DNA of 64,000 nt from Erodium maritimum (GCA_963921825.1 OY997592.1:19099432-19163431); one strand, 5' to 3'; shown: positions 35,180 to 46,777, counted from the stretch's first letter. A program made the numbers and translations. Notes: generated from the sequence alone by a model not told the origin.

Positions 35180-36326
35180 TTTAACTATTTTTCCTTATTC
35201 TATTTTTTTTCATTCTAATTCAATTTCACTATTTATTTTTGTTCTGAACACTAACTCTGGCTAAAGCACAGTGCCAAAATTTGAGAATTACACATCTAAA
35301 CACAAAATTACTATCCAGCATCATCTTCAGAAGTGCAAACGCACCTTCTATGCTACCAATTTTATGTAGTCCATAATTACGACATTTGATATCACTGTAT
35401 TGTGTGTAATTCCAACTACCACAAGCAGAATTTTCAAAAACCAAATGAAATGAAATTAAACCCTAATTCCATTAATCCTATTAAAACTAAACCCGAAACT
35501 TAATTTTATATGAAAAAATCACACAAAAAAACCCAAATTCGAGATTTGGCTACGGGTTTGAGGATTTGAGAGGAGGCTTCAAATCTAGCTACGGGGAAGA
35601 AGAATGTGGTTTGAAGTCGATGGCTCGTGCTCATAGGAAGAGGGAAGAAGATGTAGAAAACAGGACTGGTGGGGCCATGAGCAGAGCATTTTGGCTTCGA
35701 ACTACCGTCGTGCGTAAGGAGGGAGGCGGTGTGGACATGCGTGAGAGGTCTCCAGCTACGTATGCTTGACTAGTGGCTAATATCGAATACGGCTGGCCAA
35801 TCTTGCTGGCGGCGGAGCACGGGCGGGGTATGAATCTTACCTTCCCGAATGTGTAGAGTGGTCTGCGTCGGTTTGGATGATTATGAGGGTTTGGTTTATT
35901 GTGAGGGATTAAGGGTAGTTTAGGACTTGAGAAGACTAAAGGTAGTTTTGGCATTTTTTTTCAAAAAAATATTGTCATGTGCTATGCACCTGACTATTTT
36001 TGTTAAAAAAGAAACGGCGTTAGACTGGTTTGAGCATAGGTAGAAGTCAAGGTGTCGGTTTGTTACTTCTCAAAATTAAATATAACTTTTTGAAAATAGT
36101 TGAAAGTTGAGGGTAACTTTACGATATTATCTCATTTCTTTTTAGTTTTTAATATCTTTACTTCAAATGGCACTTCGACTTTCCTGATATTTTTCGGTCT
36201 AAAATAATGTTAATTGGCGTAAAATGAAACAAAAAACACAAACTGATATATTCAAAAATTAATTGTATGACAACACGCATAAAAAGGATAAACGGATTCT
36301 AGTTTAATCATAATATTTGGAAAGAT

Positions 36327-37313
36327 AAAAAGTTTAAGAATATGAAATCTGAAAAAATTAGGACGAAACCCACTCTCGTAACTTGAGATCTCTCTCTAGC
36401 CCTAACCGCGTGCGATAGCTATGGAGCTTCCCTCTGTCATCGCCGCTGCTCTGACCTTTGTCGTGCCTCCACCTAGGGTTTGCGTCGCTGAGCTTGTCGG
36501 CTCCGCTACCAGTGCAATCCAATCCCTCATAGACTGTGCCCGTTGCTAGGGATAAGACACGCCGAAGGAGGAAACTAAACCACTTGCTCCGACTTCTTCC
36601 TCCTCTCCACCCTCTACGCCTGCACTACCGTCGCTAATTACGGGAACCTCGACGGAGCTGGTTCCCTTCTCCATGGGAGAGGTTTCTTCTTCATCGGTTT
36701 TGAAACCGAGACAGAGAAGGCATGTGCGGCGTCCCACTGTTGCTTATTCCCCAAGCAACATGCGACCGCATCCTCCACCAAACCATAGTCCGTTGAACCT
36801 TAGTCCGCTGAACCCTAGTCCACCGCCCCCAACCAAGCCACGACCTTGCTTTGGCTCCTGTTATGCTTGTCGGCGTGATTCCTAGGGCTGCGAATCCCGC
36901 TCCCCAACACGCCCCTCTACGCATGTTCCCCCACAGGCTCCGCCGTTGTAGCTGGATCCGGCCAAAGGAAAGGCTCCTATAGAGGACCTTCCTAGGACGG
37001 CGGTAAAGACCCTAGGGTTAGGGAAGTGCCTTCCTAATCAAGGGAGGATCCCATTCATTCCTGTAGGCCTCACGACCCCAGCGGGGATGACCCGCGACTG
37101 TTCGCGGCACTTGGATACGGACGAGATATCTTTGTCCACAACTGCCCTGGCTCCGGACCTTCAAGCCTCCCTGGCAGGCCTTTAGGATGGTCCGTCGTCC
37201 TGTTCGCTTGAAGATGAAGACGAGGTCGAGGTCGTTGTTCCGTTCTCTCTGGCCGTCTCAACAGCCATTGCTCGTCAACAATGGGGTATGGTGGGGAAGT
37301 TGTGGTCACCAAA
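36327..37313 (+). pseudogene. DUF4283 retroposon copy A, segment 1 (N-terminus)
   Basis: From the ATG at 36421 (MELPSVIAAALTFVV) one frame, with about five stops, runs through a Pro-rich tail region and GKAPIEDLPRTAVKTLGLGK. It then enters the start of DUF4283 (IARQQWGMVGKLWSPK) at the LARD insertion point. The residues match copy B (48422-50748, minus), which has GKAPMEELPRTAALALGLG and GLLGRLWSPK at the same positions. The 5' end is placed near 36327, where ATTTGGAAAGA resembles the sequence after the poly(A) at 46777; this duplication is imperfect. Segments 2 and 3 follow after the insertions. The coding sequence is decayed and only ORF1-type domains are present. Confidence 0.75.
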
Positions 37314-37463
37314 TGTCACTCCCCAAATTCGGTAGAACCGAACCCAGAACGCGAACGGTGAAACAATAAAACAATTTTCAAACCCTTTTAAGTAAACCGC
37401 TTAAAATCACCATTTAGTTAATCAAAATAATATTTTACAACTTAAAAGTACGTCCAAAACAAG
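37314..37463 (-). repeat. 150-bp LTR end fragment
   Basis: It starts TGTCACTCCCCAAATTCGG and follows the LTR at 41014 almost base for base (ACGCGAACGGTGAAACAAT, AAAAGTACGTCCAAAACAAGC), stopping where that LTR continues with GGACAAAAAC. A SINE follows directly, and then a new LTR start. Confidence 0.9.
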
Positions 37464-37661
37464 CTGCAGCTCAATTGGTGATAGCATCACTCAAGGAAAT
37501 GCTATAAAGGGTGAGGTCTTGGGTTCAAGTCTCACCAACAACCTAAGTTGGTATTTGTCTGTGGACAGTACACCAGAGGGGTAGGGCTGTATTGGGCTGC
37601 AGACCTAACATCGCCGCGCGTGGGGCCCGGGTCTGGCTCGGCGGGATGTTACAAAAAAAGC
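37464..37661 (+). mobile_element. tRNA-derived SINE
   Basis: The ~198-bp unit starts TGCAGCTCAATTGGTGATAGC, which carries an A-box-like stretch. A B-box-like GGTTCAAGTCT follows about 50 bases later. It has a body ending GGCTCGGCGGGATGTTAC and an A-rich tail. This is the usual plan of a plant SINE with an internal RNA polymerase III promoter. The sequences on either side (AAAACAAGC and AAAAAAAGC) could be a worn target duplication, but the LTR does not resume after it; a second LTR begins instead. Confidence 0.75.
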
Positions 37662-40609
37662 TGTCACGCCCCAAATTCAGAAGAACCGAACCCGGAACGC
37701 GAACATTAAAACAATAAAATCATTTTCAAACCTTTTAAATAAATCGCTTAAAATCACCATTTAGTTAATCAAAATAATAATTTACAACTCAAAGCACGCC
37801 CAAACAAGCGGACCAAAGACATGGCGTACGTCGCTAAACTCAAAAGGAAACTCGGACTCCCGCTCCCATCTCTTCAAGCTTCGAGAGCTCCCCTACTCCG
37901 TCTCGCGACCAGTACCTGTGGGAAAAGCAGTTAGGGGTGAGCGTTCGCTCACCACCACGGATACAAGAGTGACTATGGCATACCAGCAGACAATGCCGGA
38001 AACACCAACAACAACCCAAACACCGGGGACTACTATCCCCAACTCAAGTAACCCGACTGACACACAAACTATTACTTTCCCCAACCAACTCAACACTCGG
38101 ACATGTAATGTAGACCCGGCACAGCGGTTACGACCTTCACCAAAGACACAAAAGATAACCACGCAACACCCAAGATCACAAAGGATCGCACACCAAACAA
38201 GATCACAAAGGATCGCACTCCAGCTGCTCAGTGCCGGTTGCTAAGCGGTTGGGCTCGAGCCTGCCCCACGCAACTTCCCCGATCCCTGTCGGGTCAGGCG
38301 GTCGACCTGTCTGCGATATACAACGCAATACTTTTCCGATAGCTGGTCAGAAGGGGAGCTGCCCTTCATCGCCAAAGAATGCTCAACCTTACCGATCTAT
38401 GTCGGGAGGCTAGCCAACACCCACGCAACTTCCCCCGATCTCTATCGGGCCCCCAACCTCAGGCAACCACAATCACAACCAAAGTTCAACAACAAGCGAC
38501 AACACAGGTTTAACACTCCACATGCACTCATGGCCACCCAAGACACCAACAGTAAAACACGGGTTCAACAACCCCACGGGCACTGATGGCCACCCAAGGC
38601 ACACCAACAGTAAAATACGGGTTTAACAACCCCACGGGCACTCATGGCCACCCAAGACAGACCAACAGTAAAATACGGGTTTAACAACCCCACGGGCACT
38701 CATGGCCACCCAAGACACACCAACAGTAAAATACGGGTTTAACAACCCCATGGGCACTCATGGCCACCCAAGACACCAACAGTAAAACACGGGCTCAACA
38801 ACCCCACGGGCACTCATGACCACCCAAGACACACCAACAGTAAAACACGGGCTCAATAACCCCACGGGCACTCATAGCCACCCACAAACAATACAATCAA
38901 CCTCCGGGCATAACCAAATGCCTCCAATATTTCTAATATCAATACGTTCACTGCTCCTACGACACTACTAAGTGTCACATGCATTTATATTGTTCGATAT
39001 GTTCCCGTATCATACGACACCACCCGATGTCGCCTGCCTTTCTATTGTTCGATAAACTTACTTAACACACGACACCTAAGTGTCACATGCATTTCTACTA
39101 TTAACTTTCCCTAGTCAGGGCCGAGATACGGCTGCTTTTCCCTACCTCGTACGCTTTCCCAAAAGTTCCCAACCAAGCACCGGCGTGCTCACGATCACTC
39201 GCCTAGCTTTCCCTTTCCTCTGTCGGTGGCACGATCTAATAAGAACACAATTTAAAACACTTTTAAGTTCGCAGGCATAAACTGAATTTTAATACACTTG
39301 ACGCCCAAACGCAACCCCGACAATGTCGATCACTCCAAAACTTCCCAATTACTCGACATTGTCGATAATGGGCCCGGAAAGGCCCGTTTCGCCCGACCCG
39401 GCGAATCTGCCCGGGATTGGAAAACATCCTTCCGGGGCCCCGAAAATTCCCGTTTTCGTTTCCACGATCTTAGAATAATTCAAGGGTTCCAACGAAATCG
39501 AAAGAATCAATTTCCGACTTCCGAGCAATTTAATTCGCGTTTAAAGTTTCTAAACCCGTCATTTACAATTTTTACAATTTAATTCCAAAATTCGTTTCGG
39601 GTGTGGATTAACGACTTGGGGAACGTTCTAAACCACCCGAACACGAAAACCCGAGACCCGAGCATGTGGGCCCCACTCGGCCATCAAGGGCCGTGGGTGG
39701 CTGGGCCGGTTCACCACCATGGTGGCCGACCCTAGCTCCGGCCAGCCACCCCCCAACTCCGGCAACCACCATCCATGGTGGCCGGAGCTCCCCCGAGCCT
39801 CCGGTCACCGGAAAACGTTCATCTTTCGCTCCAAAACGCCTCCAACGAACCCCACACCTCAACTCACCCATAGTCTACTCGTTTTAACCCAAACCCTAAA
39901 CTTTAAACGTACCAAAACGAAAATCGAAAGGGTGCTCACCGTAGGGAATGACGGTGGGAGCTCGATTCCTTGATCGTTGAGACGATCCACCGGTTGGATA
40001 GTCGGAAAATATCAAAACCCTAACTCCCCCTTCTCTTTTCTCTCCTTCTTCTCTCTTCTTTTCTCTCCCTAAAACTCCCTTCTTTTTCTATTTTTTTGAA
40101 CCTATGGCCGAACCCCCCCCCCCCCATATGGTCTTCCTTTGTTTTGTTCAATGTTACCTAACACCACCACATTGGTGACATGTGGCAAGTGGGTCACATC
40201 CCTATTGGAAAATATCTTCTAAATATTTTTCAGTCAGATTCGCGAAATTCGGCCGTCTCGGACCCCGAACGGGCACATTTTCCAAGAAATTATGAAACTT
40301 CACGAGCTACAAGGAAACGGCTCAACTAAGACCGCTGTGACGACGGCTAAGCCTTTTGGATCCAAAACGGACCTCGAACGGACCAAAACGTCGCTCGGTT
40401 GACTTTTCCAGTAGAAAGTCAACCTTTCCCGAATTGGTCAGAAAGTTGCCCTGAGTCCCCCAGAACTCACTTTGGTCGATATCGGGGTCAACTTAAGTCC
40501 GGTATGACCCTCGGGGTCAAATTAGGTTCATTTAAGTGTCTGTCCCAAAATTTTAAATTTTCCTGCTTTTCGCCGATTTGACTAGCGTTGACCGGGAGTG
40601 GTTCTTACA
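37662..40609 (-). repeat. LARD 3' LTR
   Basis: This 2948-bp LTR runs from TGTCACGCCCC to GGTTCTTACA on the plus strand. It carries about seven 56-58 bp tandem units (38530-38880) and ends in the same TGACCGGGAGTGGTTC... block as the 5' LTR. Numerous substitutions and indels separate it from the LTR at 41014, so the two did not come from one recent insertion. Confidence 0.9.
38520..38885. repeat. 56-58 bp tandem repeat, about 7 units
   Basis: The unit contains CCAACAGTAAAACACGGG, CAACCCCACGGGCACTCATG and GCCACCCAAGACA. The same unit is present about 15 times in the other LTR (41935-42830) and about twice in the LTR at 313-410. Confidence 0.9.
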
Positions 40610-41013
40610 CCAACAAATTTAAACACACGCCCACAGGGCCAACCAATTTTAAAACTTTTCTCCCTTTCATCATAAAATCTCATTTTTGACATCACGTAGT
40701 TACAACCCGGTCCAGGCGTCCCCGAACTACATTGTACCCACTTGACATCAGCACCGTCACGTTCGACTACAGGAGCGCTCCTGAGTCGAGTTGCGACAGC
40801 TAAAAAACGTTTCACGCAGCAACACACAAACATTATGCCAGTAACCACAGTACTGCACATACACACAACACAAACAGGACTCATGTCATTACGGGTCTAC
40901 ACACGGTTTCCGACTTGCGCAACCAACGCACGACGGGACTTTTAATGACTCGACTCTCCCCACCTAATTGACGTACAGTCCGAGGTGTGAAACCTCGAGC
41001 TCTGATACCAAAC
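40610..41013 (-). other. LARD internal region and primer-binding site
   Basis: The element has about 404 bp between its LTRs. On the minus strand it opens with the primer site TGGTATCAGAGC (41010-40999), complementary to initiator tRNA-Met. No Copia or Gypsy protein is encoded. One 100-aa minus frame (40884-40582) crosses into the LTR and looks like chance. I see no clear polypurine tract before the 3' LTR. Confidence 0.85.
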
Positions 41014-44000
41014 TGTCACGCCCCGAATTCGGTAGAACCGAACCCGGAACGCGAACGGTGAAACAATAAAACAATAAAACAATTTTCAAACCGTTTTAAG
41101 TAAACCGCTTAAAATCACCATTTAGTTAATCAAAATAATATTTTACAACTTAAAAGTACGTCCAAAACAAGCGGACAAAAACTAGAGCATACGTCGCTAA
41201 ACTCCCAAAAACCCGGACTCCCACTCCCAGCTCTTCAAGCTTCGAGAGCTCCCCTAGTCCGTCTCGCGACCAGTACCTGTAGGAAAAGCAGCTAGGGGTG
41301 AGCGTTCGCTCACCAACACAGATACCAGACTGACTACGGCATACTAGCAGAAATACCGAGAACACCAACAACGAACAAAACACCGGGGACTACTATCCCC
41401 AAACTCAAATAACCCGACTGTCATGCGAACTGTTACTTTCCCCAACCAACTCAACACCCGGACACGTAATGTAGACCCGACACAGCGGTTACGACCTCAA
41501 CCCAAAGACACAAAAGATAACCACGCAACACCCAAGATCACAAAGGATCGCACTCCAGCTACTCAGTGCCGGTTGCTAACCGGCTGGGCTCGAGCTTGCC
41601 CCACGCAACTTTCCCCGAATGCAGTCGGGCCAGGCGGTCGACCTGTTAGCGATATATTCCGCTATACTTCTCTGATAGCTAGTCGGAAGGGGAGCCGCCC
41701 TCCATCGCCGAAGAATGCACAACTTTACCGATGGTTAGTCAGAAGGCTAGCCCACCCTCACGCGCGCGACCACAGAACCCATTTATTGTCAGGCGGGCCC
41801 CCAACCTCATCGCAGAAGAATGCACAACTTTACCGATTGTTAGTCGGAAGGCAAGCCAACCCCCACGCGCGCGACCACAAGACCCCTTTATTGTCAGGCG
41901 GGCCCCCAACCTCAGGCAATCACAATCAACACCCAAGGTTCAACACGCCAAAGGCACTCATGGCCACCCACGACACACCAACAGTAATACACGGGTCAAC
42001 ACCCCAAAGGCACACATGGCCACCCACGACACACCAACTGTAATACACGGGTCAACACCCCAAAGGCACTCATGGCCACCCAGGACACACCAACAGTAAT
42101 ACACGGGTCAACACCCCAAAGGCACTCATGGCCACCCACGACACACCAACAGTAATACACGGGTCAACACCCCAAAGGCACTCATGGCCACCCAGGACAC
42201 ACCAACAATAATACACGGGTCAACACCCCAAAGGAACTCATGGCCACCCACGACACACCAACAGTAATACACGGGTCAACACCCCAAAGGCACTCATGGC
42301 CACCCACGACACACCAACAGTAATACACGGGTCAACACCCCAAAGGCACACATGGCCACCCACGACACACCAACAGTAAGACACGGGTCAACACCCCAAA
42401 GGCACACATGGCCACCCACGACACACCAACAGTAACACACGGGTCAACACCCCAAAGGCACACATGGCCACCCACGACACACCAACAGTAATACACGGGT
42501 CAACACCCCAAAGGCACACATGGCCACCCACGACACACCAACAGTAATACACGGGTCAACACCCCAAAGGAACACATGGCCACCCACGACACACCAGCAG
42601 TAACACACGGGTTCAACACCCCAAAGGCACACCTGACCACCAACGACACACAAACAGTAAAAACACGGGTCCAACACCCCAAAGGCACACCTGAACACCC
42701 AAGACACGCAACGGTAAAATACGGTTTCAACTCCCCACCGGCACTCATGGCCACCCAAGACAAGCAACAGTAAAATACGAATTCAACTCCCCACGGGAAC
42801 TCATGGCCACCCAAGACACACAACGGTAAAATACGAATTAGAACACTTTTTAAGTTCGCAGGCAAAGCTGAATTTTAATAAGTTTGACGCCCAAAAGCAA
42901 CCCCGACAATGTCGATCACTCCAAAACTTCCAAATTTCTCGACATTGTAAAAAACGGGCCCAGAAATGCCCGATTAGCCCGGCTCGACGAATCTACCCGG
43001 GATCAGAAAACGCCATTCCGAGGCTCCAAAAATTCCCGTTTTCATTTCTACGATCTTAGAATAATTCAAGGGTTCCAATGCAATCAAAGGAATCAATTTC
43101 CGACTTCCGAGCGATTTAATTCGCGTTTAAAGTTTCTAAACCCGAGATTTCTAACTTTCACAATTTAATTCCATAATTCGATCTGGGTGTGAATTATCGA
43201 TTCGGGGATCGTCCAAAACCACCCGAACACGAAAAACCCGAGGCCCGACCAAGTGGGCCCCACACGGCCACAACGAAAAATATTCCTTTTCGCCCCAAAA
43301 CGTTTCTAACGAACCCCAATCCTTAACCCAACCTTAATCAACTCATTTAAACTCAAACCCTAAAATTAAAACGTTCCAAAACGAGAAAAAGACGGGTTCT
43401 TACCGTAGGGAATGACGAGGGGAGTTCGAATCCGCAATCGTTGAGACGATTCGTCGGTCGGATCGTCGGAAAATCGCCAAATACCCTCACTTTTTCTCTT
43501 TTTCTCCTTCTCCTCCTTCTCTCTTCTTTCTCTCTCCTTTTCTCTTTCCTTTTCTCCTTTTTTTTTTCATTTGGCCGACCACTCTCATCTTACCTTTCCT
43601 TTTATTTTGTTCAAAAACCACCAACCACCCTTATTTACAAAACTACCACTCATCCTTTCTTTTTCTTTATTTTAAAAACCAACTACCACCACTTGTGTGA
43701 CATGTGGCAAGTGGGTCCCACCCTTTAGAAAAATATCTTTGTAGATATTTTTCAGCCAGATTCGCGAAATTCGGCCGTCTCGAGCCCCGAACGGGACCAT
43801 TTTCCAAGAAATTGCGAAATTTCACGTGCTACAAGGAAACGGCTCAACTAAGACCGCTGTGATGACGGCTAAGCTTTTTGGATCCAAAACGAGCCTCGAA
43901 CGGACCAAAACGTCGCTCGGTTGACTTTTCCAGCAAAAAGTCAACATTTCCCAAATTGGTCAGAAAGTTGCCCTGGGTCCCTCAGAACTCACTTTGGTCG

Positions 44001-44132
44001 ATATCGGGGTCAACTCAAGTCCGATATGACCCTCGGGGTCAAATTTAGGTTCATTTAGGTGTCTGTCCCAAAATTTTAAATTTTCCTGTTTTTCGCCGAT
44101 TTGACTGGCATTGACCGGGAGTGGTTCTTACA
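41014..44132 (-). repeat. LARD 5' LTR
   Basis: This 3119-bp LTR has TG...CA ends in element orientation and directly adjoins the primer site. It contains an array of about 15 tandem 56-bp units (41935-42830). The 150-bp fragment at 37314 is its closest match in the window. Confidence 0.9.
41935..42830. repeat. 56-bp tandem repeat, about 15 units
   Basis: Near-identical 56-bp units (CAACAGTAATACACGGGTC, AACACCCCAAAGGCAC, CATGGCCACCCACGACACAC) repeat with a regular step (for example GTCAAC at 41995, 42051 and 42107). They diverge toward 42830. Confidence 0.95.
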
Positions 44133-44137
44133 CCAAA

Positions 44138-44359
44138 GGTCACCCGGAAGGAAACCCTCCTACGTATCATCACTACCGCGTGGGGGGTGCTGTCTAGGGA
44201 CTCGTTGTCAAGGACCTAAGGTCATGTCTCTTTGGATTTTATTTCCGATCCTCTGAAATTCGGGCATGGGTCAGGGACAACGAGCCTTGGTGCTTTGACG
44301 GGCATGCCCTCTTGCTCGGGGATCTGGACCCCTGTGCTCGGGAGCTGCTTGTTCTGGAT
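44138..44359 (+). pseudogene. DUF4283 retroposon copy A, segment 2
   Basis: Between the LARD and the next insertion the retroposon resumes with KVTRKETLLRIITTAWGVL (DUF4283 start), then a broken stretch and ARELLVLDRVQ. Copy B reads RKDMLLRVITNAWG and APELPALDRVQLW at the same place, which confirms continuity across both insertions. Confidence 0.85.
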
Positions 44360-44370
44360 CGTGTGCAGTT

Positions 44371-45783
44371 TTTTTTTTATAAAAACCAAGTTTTCAAAAA
44401 GATCGAAAACAAGGTTAAGGGCGAACCCTCAAGAACAAGTTACAAACACGAGCCTGCCAAACAGACAGCTCAAACCAACTACCCAAAGGGTATGAACACC
44501 AACAAAGGGTCTAGTACCCAGATACACTAACCATAAACACAACAAGATAAAACCTAGTCCCAACAAGGGAAACTAAATAGTACAAATCAGGGAAATACAA
44601 ATAAATCACAAATAAACAAAGCCCTAAACAAAACAAGAGCACGGGCCCAAACCAAACCGAACCAGCCCAAAGAAGCAACTGATGTCGCGAGCTCCTCGGG
44701 AGTGATACTCGCGTGCTCCTCGGGCAGTGAGCCACGCGTGCTCCTCGAGCATTGAACGCAATAACCTCGGGCAGTGTACCTTGAAAGCCGCGCCACCACC
44801 GACGATGAGATCAGCAGACGCAGACAACACTTCTCTGAGCACCACCAAGACCAGACGCCGCCAAAGAAACGACGACCGGCAACTCTTCCGACCACTCCCA
44901 CACCGACCTCACCGGACAAGAGCTCCACCAAACAGAGGGAGTCATCGATTCGCTCAGCCCAACGTTACCGAAGAGGTAACACTCCTCCATCCAACACTGG
45001 GAGGAGTCCAGAAGGGGAAGGCCGATATCAAATAGAGACCGAGCAAATAGAATGAAGCCCTCCAACAGATCCAGTCCCCAACCACAAAACCCCCAACAAG
45101 GGACCCAAGACCGCCGGCCAACACCGATTGCAGTCAGTCCGAAATCTCCAAAATGAAGAAAACGAGGAGGAGATGGGGAAGGAAACCATACCTGAGAAGA
45201 GAACTCTCGAACCAAATGAAGCTTGAAGCCGCCGAGGACCCAAACCGAACCACCAGGTGACAAAACAGCGCGTCACGAGTAGAAACCCCAACCCAAAACC
45301 TTCCAAGCTTCCAACACAGCCAAACCTGGCCAAACTCTTCGTCGGAGACATGACACTCCGACGAAGCCCGGAACACCACCATGCCCGAGAAACAAAGAAG
45401 AAATAGAGGAGAAAGGGACAGGTACTACCCGAACAACACCACCCGAAACCCAACAGATCTGAGGGAGGAGGCAACGGGGAGGTCAGATCCGACCACGGGG
45501 AGAGAAAACAAGGCTCAAGGGTGCCGGATCTGAAGCGGAAGACGAAGAAACACGACCAAAACCCAGGAAGAGCCAAGAAGAGAAAAAGAAAACAACGAGA
45601 AAATGGAGAAGGAAAGGAGGGGAAGCAACAAAAAGGGAGGAGGGAGGCTTCACCGGTGACGACCTTGGCCTGAAGGCCATGGCCGTCACCGGCGAAGAAA
45701 GGGCTCGACGAAGGAGAACTGAAAGGGAAGCTTTTTAGAGAGAGGTGGGAGAGAAAGTTTTAGAGAGAGATTAGCTAAGCCCA
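44371..45783 (-). mobile_element. 1.4-kb poly(A) retroposon, copy 2
   Basis: It is flanked by the 11-bp duplication CGTGTGCAGTT (44360-44370 and 45784-45794). The minus strand starts near TTAGCTAATCTCTCTCTAAAAC and ends in poly(A) (T-run at 44371-44378). Copy B of the DUF4283 retroposon has the empty site (GATCGAGTGCAGTTGTGGG). It shares the CTCTCTAAAA start, a CG-rich GGTGACGGCCATGGCC stretch, GGGTACTAGACC and overall length with 33126-34580. Several minus frames are open (182 aa at 45576-45028, 150 aa at 45263-44811), but they overlap and show no domain I know. Confidence 0.85.
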
Positions 45784-45794
45784 CGTGTGCAGTT

Positions 45795-46777
45795 GTGGGC
45801 ACATGCGCGAGGTTTGCCACCTCTTGTTCGGACAAAAGAGACGGGCACATCAATACGGGATGCGTTGGGACGTGTGTGGATGTCCCGAGTGACCAATGGG
45901 AAATGTGGTGGGGTGGCACTATCAGGGTTCGGTTTTGGTACCTTCTTGAGAGGCCCCTCCAGCAAGGCCTGGTCTTTGGGTTTAAGGAATTACCGGAGTC
46001 AGTCAAGATCGAGCTGACATATTCTAAGCTCCCGAGTTTCTACTACAATTGTGGAAGACTTGGACATGTTTTGAAGGATTGCACATGGGTGGTCAGAGGC
46101 ACTCTAAGGTATGACTCCTCTTTGTTGAAATATCAGAGAGATAAGCAGGTAAAGTCATACGCGACGGATTGGGGAGAGGCTCCTCACACACCCGTTTCCT
46201 CGAGCACTGTACCTAAGGGCGCCTTATCTCTAGATACCCCCCCCCCCCCCCCCCGGGTTTCCACGGGCACTATACCTAACGGTATTGTGGCTCGGGGAAT
46301 CGGCCAGCTCTATGTTGACTCGGTTGTTGAAGTTCCAGCGCCCACCTCTTGTGGGTCTAGAGATGATGGTGGGAGTGCTGCGACTGGAGCTTTCAAAAGG
46401 TTGGCAACAGGAGCGCCTCAGGAGGATCAGGCGAGGGCTGGGAAACAACATTTCCATGAGGAATGCTAGACCGGCCGAGCATCAAGGACTGTCCCTAGGA
46501 GGGGTCCCTACACGATGCTTTGCCTCCCACTACTACTGTTGAGGTCCTTGGCCAGCTTTCAGAGTAGGACTTCCGGTACCCCCTTCTCATCCCCCGTATT
46601 CTATCATTGCCCAAGAGGCGTCACAATACCGGTTATGGCGGTTCTAGTATTATAAGGACTAGTGAACCACTGTTCTTTATTCAGTCTCTTTCGTAGTCGG
46701 AGAACCTGATTTTCGATGCACATCATTATAGTTGATTTAAATAATAAAAATTGCACTTTTCGCTCAAAAAAAACTAA
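45795..46777 (+). pseudogene. DUF4283 retroposon copy A, segment 3 (zinc knuckle, 3' end)
   Basis: The segment reads GTCARFATSCSDKRDGH in one frame. A frameshift separates this from the 45795-46469 frame, which carries LTYSKLPSFYYNCGRLG followed by HVLKDCTWVVRG, the DUF4283 end plus a CX2CX4HX4C-type knuckle in which the first Cys is Tyr (YYNC). A C-run of 16 at about 46240-46255 encodes prolines. The frame ends at 46469, and only about 300 bp of 3' sequence follows before TTTTTCGCTC and a poly(A) at 46768-46775. There is no ORF2. The 3' end is the same as in copy B. Confidence 0.85.

Larger units (their letters stand above)
32867..36133. mobile_element. Mutator-like element MULE-3 with nested insertions
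   Basis: Inverted ends of about 125 bp (left GGGTTAATTTCATAAAGTTAC; right, read inward, GAGATAATATCGTAAAGTTAC) are followed on both sides by matching blocks (CTCAACTTTCA, AAGTAACAAAC, GCTCAAAC). They are flanked by a 9-bp duplication with one mismatch, ATTTGTTTT at 32858-32866 and ATTTCTTTT at 36134-36142. The 3267-bp interval contains a 1455-bp poly(A) retroposon and a ~260-bp MITE; net of these it is about 1.5 kb. Frames at 35566-35769 (+) and 35631-35954 (-) match nothing I know and could be captured host sequence. No transposase is seen. Confidence 0.85.
37314..44132 (-). mobile_element. LARD-type LTR element (mosaic)
   Basis: This minus-oriented element has a 5' LTR at 44132-41014 (3119 bp, starts TGTAAGAACC, ends GCGTGACA), a primer site at 41010-40999, about 404 bp of internal DNA and a 3' LTR at 40609-37662 (2948 bp). 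A further 150-bp LTR end lies at 37314-37463, beyond a SINE. The host 5-mer CCAAA flanks the whole (37309-37313 and 44133-44137), and the sister retroposon copy B shows the uninterrupted site, so the outer ends are firm. There is no gag or pol: large LTRs with a tiny non-coding interior define a LARD, which needs enzymes from another element. Open frames inside are chance. The 3' LTR differs clearly from the 5' LTR, whereas the 150-bp fragment matches the 5' LTR well. Confidence 0.9.

Noticed and set aside
40582..40884. 100-aa minus frame across the LARD interior
   Set aside because: It reads through the LTR boundary and shows no Gag or Pol feature; LARD interiors are non-coding.
41935..42830. 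Regular 56-bp repeats that look like a CRISPR array at first sight
   Set aside because: The whole unit repeats with no variable spacers; this is a minisatellite inside a plant LTR.
45028..45576. 182-aa minus-strand frame in the 1.4-kb retroposon
   Set aside because: It overlaps other open frames, has no recognisable domain and no counterpart frame in the sister copy at 33126-34580.
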